Assembly (NCBI GenBank): GCA_031267855.1
Contig: JAIRYH010000152.1
Span: forward strand, 1-7,384
DNA: 7,384 nt
Source of the DNA: Prevotellaceae bacterium
GTDB lineage: Bacteria > Bacteroidota > Bacteroidia > Bacteroidales > UBA932
Direction: 5' to 3'
Part shown: one piece after another, positions 1 to 6,761 of the stretch
How the letters are laid out: each line of letters opens with the position of its first letter
Numbering within the stretch: the first letter of the stretch is position 1
The notes under the pieces: generated by a model
What the model saw: the letters and a program-made list of their open reading frames with translations, nothing else
What the model was told of the DNA's origin: nothing
Database searches by the model: none
Translations under genes and position numbers: made by a program

Positions 1-658
1 CATCGCGGCTGGCGACGGCTGCATCGTAAAATGTAAAGCTTCCGTAAGCGTGCATGGCATTCAAATAAGTCATCGAGCCCGAAAATTCAAGCAGCACAAA
101 TACGCCGTAGTTGTGGGCGGTGGCGATCAGCGTGGGAATATCAAGCGTGGTGCGGCCGCCGAAGGTCATATCGGGCGCGCCGTCGGCGCCAACTATTGCC
201 GACGAAACGATCAGGTGCGTAATGTTATCCCACGGTACGTCCGCCACGGAGCCGTCAACGGTGATGTATGCAATGGATTTCCTGGTGTATTGTTTCGGCA
301 CAAACGGTTTTACGACCAGCACACTTGTGATGCGGGAATTTTTAATGCCGTTTCTTTCAATTTCCAGCTTCAGGGCAAAGCTGCCGAATTCGGTTACGGT
401 ATATTCCAGGTCCTTGCTGGTAGACACTACCTGGTCATTGAAAATCCATTTGCAGGTCACGCCGTCCGAAGGAGATATTTGCGGGCTTAAGCGTATCACA
501 TCGCCTACATTGAACGACATATTTTCTGCCCACTGGATATAAATGGAAGGCACGTCGCTGTCGCCGAATGCCGGATTGCCGGCGTCGTCGCCGGTGCAGG
601 AGATACCCAGGAACAGTAGTAATAAACTGCTGAAAAATATTTTATTTATTGTTTTCAT
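1..658 (-). CDS. Surface lipoprotein with PKD/Ig-like domain and GH18-like barrel (C-terminus outside window)
   Basis: Only the first 219 codons are present; the gene runs off the left edge. The start at 658 gives MKTINKIFF followed by a hydrophobic stretch and Cys21 (GISC), a type II signal peptide. The next residues, TGDD, resemble the acidic export signal that sends Bacteroidetes lipoproteins to the cell surface. Residues about 43-117 look like a PKD/Ig-like beta-sandwich (SPSDGVTCKW, then EYTVTEFGSFALKLEIE). From about residue 126 the pattern fits a GH18 TIM barrel: KSIAYITVDG (strand 1), VPWDNITHLIVSSAIV (strand 2), a helix ending in IATAHNYG, then VFVLLEFSGS (strand 3, where family members often have SxGG). 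The catalytic DxxDxDxE motif would lie outside the window, so chitinase, endo-beta-N-acetylglucosaminidase or a non-catalytic glycan-binding protein all remain possible. It lies 11 bases after susD and is probably co-transcribed. Surface lipoprotein is nearly certain; GH18 fold is likely. Confidence 0.8.
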   Translation of the reverse strand, partial: MKTINKIFFSSLLLLFLGISCTGDDAGNPAFGDSDVPSIYIQWAENMSFNVGDVIRLSPQISPSDGVTCKWIFNDQVVSTSKDLEYTVTEFGSFALKLEIERNGIKNSRITSVLVVKPFVPKQYTRKSIAYITVDGSVADVPWDNITHLIVSSAIVGADGAPDMTFGGRTTLDIPTLIATAHNYGVFVLLEFSGSMTYLNAMHAYGSFTFYDAAVASRD

Positions 659-670
659 ATTTATTGTTTT
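644..670 (-). repeat. 12-bp direct repeat flanking the start codon of the GH18-like gene
   Basis: On the minus strand AAAACAATAAAT occurs twice, at 670-659 and 655-644, separated only by the ATG at 658-656. The unit is therefore repeated at a 15-base period. The downstream copy encodes K-T-I-N of the signal peptide. The upstream copy is the leader and reaches into the susD stop codon. It looks like a small slippage duplication. It also supplies the A-rich leader typical of Bacteroidetes starts, where no Shine-Dalgarno sequence is seen. Confidence 0.85.
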
Positions 671-2283
671 TAAAGTGATTCATTCGATTCTTTGTCCCAC
701 CAGACGCGGTTTGTCCAGTTATCGGTTCCGCCCATGCGGGTGAGCACATCCCGGTAATTTGCTTCATTTTTCGTTTGCTCTTCGAGGGGATATTCCATGC
801 GCCGCGGTCTTTTTCCGTCGGAAGCGTTGTCGGGCCAGACAATAAAATTCAGTTCCGGAATGCCGGTGCGCCGCCAGTTAGACCAGGTTTCCAGGGGATC
901 CATAAAATGTAAAATCCACAGTTGCGTGTTGATTTCCGTCAATTCGTTACCTGCAAAGTTGTTTTTATTGAAATTGATAAAGCCGGTAATGGCCGCTTCA
1001 TTAAAATTGGTAACGCCAAATAACGACCATTGGCGCACAGCGGCTTCCAGTCCTTTTTCAAAATGCTCCGGCGCCGAGCCGCCGCCGACATTCCATCCGC
1101 GATGCGCTGCTTCGGCAAGCAAAAATTCTACTTCCGCATAAGTCATGTGCACAAAGGGCGCGCCAAAGCGGGTAATGAGCTTGGACGGCTGCAAGCGCTG
1201 GAACGAATGGGGCACATTCAGCGTTTGCCCGTTCACGACAATATCTATCGCCGGGCGCCAGTCGTCATACGAAAAATTTTGTGCCGGGAACGTGAGGTAT
1301 TGATAATTGCAGTTCAAGAAGGCTTTTACTTCCTGTGTGATTTCAGTAGCTTCGCCGTTATTGTAATAAACGCCGCCATAGTATAAAATACGGGGGTCAT
1401 TGCGGTTTTCCATTGCCGAAATCAGCTCGGTAGACAGGCGGAAGGCGTTGTTTATGGCGTCGCCCTGGTTCGACAGGCGCGTGGCCAGTCCGTTGCCGGG
1501 TCCTACTCCTTCTCCCGGGTTCTGGTAATTCTCATGCTGTACAAAGCAGATGTCGGCATTGGAAGCAAGCACGCCGGCGGCAATTGCCTTTTCCGCTTCG
1601 GTGCGGGCTTTTTCGGGATTTACTTTCACTAATCGCATGGCAATGCGCAGGTGCAGGGAATGGGCAAATTTCCGCCATTTTTCGATATCGCCGCCGTAGT
1701 ATAAATCGTGCGTCAGCAAGTCGCCGCTTGCCGTCAATGCGGCGGCGGCTTCGGAAAGTTCTTTGAAAAAATCGCTGTAAATGTCTTCCTGCCGGTCGTA
1801 TGCCGCATTATAATCGCCGGTATAATACCCCATCCCGGCATTAAAGTAGGGAACATCCCCATAATAATCCGTAAGTTTCAAGAAGTTTTCCACTTTAAGG
1901 ATACGCGCCACGGCGTTTATGTTTGCATAGGCGGGATCGTCTTTCGTGCGCTGCACGACGTCCACCGCATCGCGGATGATATAGGGATAATACGCCATCC
2001 ACAGCTGTTCCGCAAAAGCGGTAGATTTGGTGCAGTGTCCGCCGTAATTCACGGTTGCCCAGTCGCCGCACCACTGGCTCATAAACCCGGCCGGATAGCA
2101 CATGTATCTGTGCCATTCCTGATGATTTTCGGACGGGCGCATCTGCACGGTGGCGATTTGCAAATTGGGATCCAAATCGCTGCTCCTGTTGGGATTTTTA
2201 TTGAGTTCGTCGAAATTCGAACAGTTAATAAAAGCGGCTCCCATCAAGCAAAGTAATATGTATATTTTTATTTTCATAGTCAT
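670..2283 (-). CDS. SusD-like outer-membrane glycan-binding lipoprotein
   Basis: A protein of 537 residues, the usual length for SusD/RagB proteins; it looks closest to the SusD-like_2 type (PF12771). It sits on the outer leaflet as the lid of a SusC barrel and binds oligosaccharides. The signal peptide ends at Cys21 (FINC), followed by SNFDELNKNPN, a hallmark opening of this family. Other typical segments are VENFLKLTDYYGDVPY at about 132-146, DLYYGGDIEKWRKFAHSLHL at about 193-212 leading into the helical TPR-like region, and MTYAEVEFLLAEAAHRGW at about 380-396. The ATG at 2283 shares its A with the last base of the susC stop (TAATG), suggesting translational coupling. An alternative ATG two codons later at 2277 would give 535 residues and an equally good signal peptide (MKIKIYILL). 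No Shine-Dalgarno sequence precedes either. The ligand cannot be read from the sequence; the GH18-like neighbour suggests a GlcNAc-containing glycan. Confidence 0.96.
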   Translation of the reverse strand: MTMKIKIYILLCLMGAAFINCSNFDELNKNPNRSSDLDPNLQIATVQMRPSENHQEWHRYMCYPAGFMSQWCGDWATVNYGGHCTKSTAFAEQLWMAYYPYIIRDAVDVVQRTKDDPAYANINAVARILKVENFLKLTDYYGDVPYFNAGMGYYTGDYNAAYDRQEDIYSDFFKELSEAAAALTASGDLLTHDLYYGGDIEKWRKFAHSLHLRIAMRLVKVNPEKARTEAEKAIAAGVLASNADICFVQHENYQNPGEGVGPGNGLATRLSNQGDAINNAFRLSTELISAMENRNDPRILYYGGVYYNNGEATEITQEVKAFLNCNYQYLTFPAQNFSYDDWRPAIDIVVNGQTLNVPHSFQRLQPSKLITRFGAPFVHMTYAEVEFLLAEAAHRGWNVGGGSAPEHFEKGLEAAVRQWSLFGVTNFNEAAITGFINFNKNNFAGNELTEINTQLWILHFMDPLETWSNWRRTGIPELNFIVWPDNASDGKRPRRMEYPLEEQTKNEANYRDVLTRMGGTDNWTNRVWWDKESNESL

Positions 2284-5200
2284 TAAAATTTAAAGTTTAA
2301 ACCGAAACCATACGTTCTCCGCGAAGGCAGCGAGCCGTATTCAAAGCCCTGTCCGTTGCCGTTGTTATAATTGGATTCGGGGTCAATATTTTTAAGGTTT
2401 GAATAAAGAACCCACAAATTGCGTGCGAAGAAAGACACGGAAACATCTTTGATCGCCACTTTTTTCAGCAGGTTGTCCGGAATTTGATAGGTCAGTGTCA
2501 GCTCCCGCAGTTTGATATAGGATGCGTCATAAATATAAGGCTCCGGCGTATTTTCATATATACTCATCCAATACGATTGGGGATTGACGGGAACATCGTT
2601 GGGCACATAATTGGGCGCACTGTCGGTTCCCGTATTTTTTACGCCCTTACCGACGTAGCCGCCTGTGGGCGTCCAGTCGGGCGAAAGAATATTTTGCGAC
2701 CGGCGCAGTTCTTCCGATGCATACCATTCCTGGCGTCCTTCCAGCGTTTCTTCCGAGGTTCCGTTAAGATGCGAAAACAGCGCCGACATGGAATAAAGAT
2801 CCGCGCCCCATTTCATGTCAAAGAGAACGCCCAGTGAAAGGCCTTTGTATGAAATGCGATTGTTAAAACCTAATGTAAAATCGTGATTGCCGTTGCCCAG
2901 CACGTGCAGGTCGTCCGTATAGGTCGGCAAACCGTTCCTGAAAATGACGTTGCCATCCGGGTCGCGGGCAAACTTTCTGCCTACAATTGCGCCGTAGGCT
3001 TCGCCTTCCGAAGCGTATATTGCCGCCTGCGCCCAGCGGGCCTGCGCCAGTTCATAATTTTTTACCTGCGGATGCAGGCTGTTAACCTTATTTACGTTCC
3101 GCGCAAAATTGACGGTGGAATTCCATTCAAAATCCCCTGTTTTCACAGGCGTTGCCGTCAGCGACACTTCTATCCCGTAATTTGATATTTCCCCTGCATT
3201 CACCATCGCCGCCGTGTAGCCGGTGGTGCCGGTAATAGGCAGGCTCAGGATTTGGTCTTTGGTTGACTGGTTGTAATAGCCGACATCCAGCGCCAGCCTG
3301 TTCCGGAAAAAGCGAAGGTCAAAGCCAAATTCATACGAATAGGTAGAAGTGGGTTTCAAGCCGGATAAGGGAATGGTGGTGGAACTGATTTCGCCAAGCG
3401 AATTTCCCTGAAACGTAAAGGAACGCAGTCCGTAGGTCAGGTCCAGCTGGTATGCGTCGGTGTCGCCGCCCACTTTTGCCCACGAGGCGCGGAATTTACC
3501 AAACGAGAACGTGTCGTTCTCGATGCCGAAGAAATTGGAGAATACGAAACTGCCCGATACCGACGGATACAGGTACGAGCGGTTTTCCCTGGATAATGTC
3601 GACGACCAGTCGTTACGCAGGGTAACGTCCACGAAAGCGAAATCATTGTAGGCAAGGTTGACCGCCCCGTACAGCGAATTGATCTGCTTGCGGTATAAAC
3701 CGGCGTCGCGTTCGTTGATGCCGTAATTGGTAATCGATTCGATGCCCGGTATGACCTGGTCGCGCCCTATGCTGGTAAGCATGTCCGATTCATATCGCAT
3801 GATATTCCCTCCGGCAAATGCCGAGACATTGAATATGCCGGCAAATGTTTTCTCAAACCTCAGGATGGCTTCGTAATTGTTTTCAAATACCGACACAAGG
3901 CGTTCCGTCATTTCGCCGCCCATACGCAGGGGGGTGGACATGGATACAAATTCGGAAACTTTAAAATTATAAAAATCCGTGCCGGCTTTGACCTGGAGCG
4001 TTAAATGAGGCAGGAAATCATAATTAAGCTGTACATGCGCCATAACCCTTTTCTTGGTGGAAACGTTGGTCATCTCGTTGAGCGACCAGTAAGGATTAAT
4101 TCTGTAATCATTGCCGTTCCATTGATTATAATAGCCGAATTCGTCCTTATAATTTTCCGACAGCCAGCTTTGGTCGAAGCTGGGCGCAATGCCGATAAGC
4201 GCATTGCCGATATTATTGGGGCTGTCGGACAGGGCGGGACGGTTGTTCACATATTCGTGCGTATAGTTGCCGCGCGCTTCGATGCGGATTTTGTCGCTGA
4301 GCCGCGCGCCTCCCTTAAACATGAACGACGTACGCGACATGTCCGACTGGGGAACAATATCGGTATTGCGCATATCCGAAACCGAAAACCGGAAATCGAC
4401 CGCTTCACTGTTTTTTGACACCGCCACGCTGTTGGTGGTAGTAAATCCTGTCCTGAAAAACGACAGAATGTTATTATTTACATTTGAATAAGGCTTGGTT
4501 TGACCGTTGTACACCGGTATCGACAGATTCGGGTCGAGCCTGGCGCCCCAGGCCGACTGGGTAGAACCGCGCGCGTCGGTCACATCCATGATTAACTGTC
4601 CGTCGCGGCCCTGTCCGTACACGCGCTGGTAATCGTCAAAAGCCGTATTCAGGCTTACGGCATTTACATTCAGCGATACTTCAATGCCCAGTCCGCTCCC
4701 CTGCTTTGCCGATTTGGTGGTAATAAGCACCACGCCGTTGGACGCCCGCGAGCCGTACAGCGCCGAAGCCGAAGCCCCCTTCAGTATGGAAATCGACTCA
4801 ATGTCGTCGGAACTGACGGCGGAAAGCCCGTCTCCGAAATCATAGCCGCCCCATTGCCCCGCCGCGCCCAATTGCGTATTATCCATCGGGACGCCGTCAA
4901 TCACATAAAGCGGCAGGTTGGAGCCCGACAGCTGGGAATTTCCGCGAATGATTACGCGCGTGGAGCCCGAAGGCCCGGCGCTTGTTGTAGAAATATCCAC
5001 GCCGGCAACTTTTCCCGACAATGCGGTAATCGCGTTCATTTCGCGCCCGGCGGCGATATCTTCGCCTTTGACTTCCTGCATCGCATAGCCGATCGCTTTA
5101 TTGGCTCTTTTGATGCCCAAAGCGGTAACCACCACTTCGTCGATCAGCAGGGCTTCCTCCTCCAGGGTTACGCGCACAACGCTTTGCGCCGTAGCCACCG

Positions 5201-5495
5201 TTACCGGCCTGTAGCCGACATAGCTAAACCGCAATTCCTGATTATCGCGCTGTACCGGGATGGAATACCGTCCGTCTCCATCCGTCAGGGACACCACCGC
5301 GGTTCCCTGCAGGGAAACCGTAACGCCTGCCAGCGGTTCTCCCTTTTTATCCGTAACCGTTCCGGTTATGGTTTTGCTTTGCTGCTGTGCATGAACAGGC
5401 GTAATGCACCACATCAACAGCAGGCACGCGCCTGCCGCAAGACAAACTCGTTGAATAAGCCTGACTTTTGATTTTTTGAGGTTGTTTAAGTTCAT
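2283..5495 (-). CDS. SusC/RagA-like TonB-dependent outer-membrane transporter
   Basis: A full-length protein of 1070 residues, normal for SusC. It imports oligosaccharides across the outer membrane with energy from TonB-ExbBD. A signal peptide spans residues 1-36 (cleavage VHA/QQQ). A carboxypeptidase-regulatory-like domain follows at about 42-113 (TITGTVTDKKGEPLAGVTV, then DGDGRYSIPV). Next come the TonB-box-like DEVVVTALGIKR at about 119-130 and the plug domain (GKVAGVDI; RVIIRGNSQLSG; LYVIDGVPM). The SusC signature follows at about 231-261 (DIESISILKGASASALYGSR, then ASNGVVLITTK). The rest is the 22-strand barrel, ending in the aromatic terminus YGFGLNFKF. No STN signalling domain lies between signal peptide and regulatory domain, so control by direct contact with an anti-sigma factor is unlikely. 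The start at 5495 is the only one that gives a signal peptide. It is first in the operon and overlaps susD by one base. Confidence 0.97.
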   Translation of the reverse strand: MNLNNLKKSKVRLIQRVCLAAGACLLLMWCITPVHAQQQSKTITGTVTDKKGEPLAGVTVSLQGTAVVSLTDGDGRYSIPVQRDNQELRFSYVGYRPVTVATAQSVVRVTLEEEALLIDEVVVTALGIKRANKAIGYAMQEVKGEDIAAGREMNAITALSGKVAGVDISTTSAGPSGSTRVIIRGNSQLSGSNLPLYVIDGVPMDNTQLGAAGQWGGYDFGDGLSAVSSDDIESISILKGASASALYGSRASNGVVLITTKSAKQGSGLGIEVSLNVNAVSLNTAFDDYQRVYGQGRDGQLIMDVTDARGSTQSAWGARLDPNLSIPVYNGQTKPYSNVNNNILSFFRTGFTTTNSVAVSKNSEAVDFRFSVSDMRNTDIVPQSDMSRTSFMFKGGARLSDKIRIEARGNYTHEYVNNRPALSDSPNNIGNALIGIAPSFDQSWLSENYKDEFGYYNQWNGNDYRINPYWSLNEMTNVSTKKRVMAHVQLNYDFLPHLTLQVKAGTDFYNFKVSEFVSMSTPLRMGGEMTERLVSVFENNYEAILRFEKTFAGIFNVSAFAGGNIMRYESDMLTSIGRDQVIPGIESITNYGINERDAGLYRKQINSLYGAVNLAYNDFAFVDVTLRNDWSSTLSRENRSYLYPSVSGSFVFSNFFGIENDTFSFGKFRASWAKVGGDTDAYQLDLTYGLRSFTFQGNSLGEISSTTIPLSGLKPTSTYSYEFGFDLRFFRNRLALDVGYYNQSTKDQILSLPITGTTGYTAAMVNAGEISNYGIEVSLTATPVKTGDFEWNSTVNFARNVNKVNSLHPQVKNYELAQARWAQAAIYASEGEAYGAIVGRKFARDPDGNVIFRNGLPTYTDDLHVLGNGNHDFTLGFNNRISYKGLSLGVLFDMKWGADLYSMSALFSHLNGTSEETLEGRQEWYASEELRRSQNILSPDWTPTGGYVGKGVKNTGTDSAPNYVPNDVPVNPQSYWMSIYENTPEPYIYDASYIKLRELTLTYQIPDNLLKKVAIKDVSVSFFARNLWVLYSNLKNIDPESNYNNGNGQGFEYGSLPSRRTYGFGLNFKF

Positions 5496-5590
5496 AGAAT
5501 AATTAAATTGGTAAATAAAAATTGATTGGTAATATATGAGTTATGAATTGCGGCAGGCGCATCATGGCATCCGCCAAACCTCCTGCCCTT

Positions 5591-5614
5591 TCATTCCTTC
5601 ATTCCTTCATTCTT
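5591..5614. repeat. Octamer tandem repeat in the susC leader
   Basis: Three consecutive 8-base units read TCATTCCT, TCATTCCT and TCATTCTT, on the minus strand a purine-rich run of AGGAATGA. It lies about 100 bases upstream of the susC start, inside the predicted 5' leader. The copy number is not a multiple-of-three coding repeat, and no open frame uses it. It may vary by slippage between strains; any effect on expression is inference. Confidence 0.7.
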
Positions 5615-5688
5615 CTAACTTTCTGCCCGTTCACCTTTTTACCGCTTTATTTGATATTATCAGTCAAATTTTTATTGAAACGGGCTTG

Positions 5689-5718
5689 CAAATGTAAAAA
5701 ATGCAATTGATATAACAA
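5689..5718 (-). promoter_or_regulatory. Predicted promoter of the susC-susD-GH18 operon
   Basis: On the minus strand TACATTTG (5696-5689) matches the Bacteroidetes -7 consensus TAnnTTTG exactly. TTG (5718-5716, in the context TATTG) stands 19 bases upstream in the -33 position. Transcription would start near 5683, giving a leader of roughly 190 nt before the susC ATG. The region upstream, about 5697-5830, is strongly AT-rich and could hold activator sites. No regulator gene (hybrid two-component, SusR-like or ECF sigma/anti-sigma) is present in the window. Confidence 0.6.
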
Positions 5719-6050
5719 TAAAAACTTTCGCAATAATTATTAAAAAAATAATAGAAGACTATTATTCAATATAATAATTTTTCGCATTTTTTTTAAATAT
5801 TTTTTTCTTTCCCTCTTTCATCCCTCGGATATGCGCCTAAAAGCGCTTCTGTATATTTCTTTTACATGGTATAAATATTCCTCTTTTTTTCTCATTTCAT
5901 ACACAAATTCATCCCCTCCCTGCCTATTTTCCTATATATCAATGCCTGTTTTGACTGATAATTTCAATAAAGCCATAGCAAGGCGAAAGGCCCGGCCGGG
6001 TCATAATTCATTTCTAATTTCTCTTTGACGACACATGCCTCCTTCATAAA
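5697..6050. other. AT-rich intergenic stretch upstream of the susC promoter
   Basis: I see no gene here. An open frame of 65 codons starting at 5831 has no family resemblance, no signal and an unconvincing composition. The stretch contains a short AT stem-loop at 5747-5766 (AATAATAG, loop AAGA, CTATTATT) directly upstream of the susC promoter. It also holds the 10-bp palindrome CCCGGCCGGG at 5991-6000, where the sequence changes from AT-rich to GC-rich. Confidence 0.6.
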
Positions 6051-6152
6051 GAAGGTTTTATTCCCGAGCGGGAAGGTTTTATTCCCGGGCAGGAAGGTTT
6101 TATTCCCGGGCAGGAAGGTTTTATTCCCGAGCAGGAAGGTTTTATTCCCGGG
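6051..6152. repeat. 21-bp tandem repeat array, 4.9 copies
   Basis: Units begin at 6051, 6072, 6093, 6114 and 6135 and read GAAGGTTTTATTCCCG followed by a variable end (AGCGG, GGCAG, GGCAG, AGCAG; the last is truncated after CCCGGG). The copies differ only at two or three positions. Each junction forms an imperfect palindrome; the first, TTCCCGAGCGGGAA, has perfect 6-base arms. The last copy merges into a perfect 14-bp palindrome, TATTCCCGGGAATA, at 6143-6156. Only one frame reads through (repeating KVLFPGR), and it lacks an ATG. It is therefore probably non-coding: a variable-number repeat or a phased set of protein-binding sites, since 21 bp is two helical turns. Confidence 0.92.
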
Positions 6153-6166
6153 AATATTGCGAATGT

Positions 6167-6191
6167 AGGGGCGGATTTGAAACCCGCCCCT
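6167..6191. repeat. REP-like GC-rich hairpin
   Basis: AGGGGCGG at 6167-6174 pairs with CCGCCCCT at 6184-6191. After one mismatch, two T-A pairs continue the stem to a three-base loop. The sequence around it (GTAGGGGCGG, TTTGAAA, CCCGCCCC) resembles short repetitive extragenic palindromes scattered between genes in many bacteria. It abuts the 21-bp array. No T-run follows, so it is not a standard intrinsic terminator. Whether it is repeated elsewhere in this genome cannot be seen here. Confidence 0.65.
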
Positions 6192-6268
6192 GCCCGGGGG
6201 TGCGCTTGTCGGGAAGGGACAGCAACAGCACCACCCTGCGCGGAATGGAAAACGTTTTTAAAACGGCA

Positions 6269-6437
6269 TAAGGTGTAATAAGGTTTATATTTATAGGGAT
6301 TACCCGGCGGCTCTACTAAGGTTTATTAAAGAAAATAAGGTTTTTCCGGGCGCTGCACGCCGCATCGACAGGCGTTCCGGCAAGCAATTTGCTCGCTGCC
6401 ATTAAACACCTTATTTCCCTAAGACAACCTTAGTAGA
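6269..6437. repeat. Cluster of six TAAGGT motifs forming a nested inverted repeat
   Basis: TAAGGT occurs on the plus strand at 6269, 6279, 6317 and 6336, and inverted (ACCTTA) at 6408 and 6427. The inner pairs are mirror images with identical 19-base spacing. TCTACTAAGGTT (6312-6323) is the exact reverse complement of AACCTTAGTAGA (6426-6437), and AAATAAGGT (6333-6341) pairs with ACCTTATTT (6408-6416). Nine bases separate the two stems on each side. A smaller stem lies inside (ACGCC 6357-6361 with GGCGT 6371-6375). ATAAGGTGT (6268-6276) can also compete for the inner right arm. No transposase or open frame lies inside. It could be an operator array, a cruciform or a small non-autonomous mobile element. 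Confidence 0.75.
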
Positions 6438-6537
6438 AATAACAGCATAACCACTTCCCCGCGCGGGCTACAGGCGGAACAAGAAGCACTGACGGTGCGC
6501 CGCGCGGAACGTATCGAAACAAAATTTTGAACAAAGA

Positions 6538-6568
6538 TTTGCAGATAAAAAATATTGTTCTATATTTG
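6538..6568 (+). promoter_or_regulatory. Consensus Bacteroidetes promoter facing the rod-like hairpin
   Basis: TTTG (6538-6541), 19 bases, then TATATTTG (6561-6568) match the Bacteroidetes -33 and -7 consensus exactly, including spacing. Transcription would begin near 6574 and run rightwards through the long hairpin at 6641-6761. No open frame follows closely. The next gene starts at 7140, so the transcript is either a stand-alone RNA or an unusually long leader of about 570 nt. Confidence 0.6.
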
Positions 6569-6597
6569 GGCCGTTATTATGTGCTCCTTGACGTATT

Positions 6598-6605
6598 TAC
6601 TTTTG
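6598..6605 (+). promoter_or_regulatory. Second possible -7 element upstream of the hairpin
   Basis: TACTTTTG matches TAnnTTTG exactly, 30 nt downstream of the first. The -33 position is poor (TTAT at 6574-6577), so this is a weaker candidate. It would place a start near 6611, about 30 nt before the long hairpin. Confidence 0.3.
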
Positions 6606-6640
6606 ATATATAAAATATCGCTTTAACTTTTATTCCGTCG

Positions 6641-6761
6641 AGTTTCTGAAATCTGGAAAATTTCTGATCTGTATGAATAATAAGTAAGAGCAACCCTGCC
6701 AAGAGTGGAGATGGGTTGTTGTACTTATTTACAGATCGGGTCTTCCAGAACCTCAGAAACT
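6641..6761 (+). ncRNA. Candidate structured RNA: 121-nt rod-like imperfect hairpin
   Basis: Five helices stack into one long rod. AGTTTCTGA (6641-6649) pairs with 6753-6761, TCTGGAA (6652-6658) with 6743-6749, and GATCTGTA (6666-6673) with 6730-6737. AATAAGTA (6679-6686) pairs with 6722-6729, and CAACCC (6691-6696) with 6713-6718. These are 9, 7, 8, 8 and 6 perfect pairs, separated by a 2x3 loop, a 7x5 loop, a 5-base bulge and a 4x3 loop, with a 16-base apical region. Consensus promoter elements lie just upstream on the plus strand. The long rod with an internal asymmetric bubble recalls 6S-type regulatory RNA, but I cannot assign it to a family. The inverted repeat would fold equally on the minus strand, and a miniature mobile element is the main alternative. 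No U-run directly follows the stem. A run of seven T at 6792-6798 is the nearest possible 3' end. Confidence 0.45.

Noticed and set aside
50..542. Plus-strand open frames of 143-146 codons over the GH18-like gene
   Set aside because: They are antisense shadows. The minus strand encodes a lipoprotein with signal peptide and recognisable domains through the same bases.
5831..6028. Open frame of 65 codons on the plus strand
   Set aside because: It lies in low-complexity AT-rich sequence, has no family resemblance, no clear signal peptide, and crosses the composition shift at about 5990.
6051..6152. CRISPR array
   Set aside because: The 21-bp units are directly adjacent with no unique spacers between them, and no cas gene is present.
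6007..6164. Reading frame through the 21-bp array encoding a repeating KVLFPGR peptide
   Set aside because: The frame stays open only between a TAA at 6004 and a TAG at 6165 and has no ATG start, so a translated repeat peptide is unlikely.
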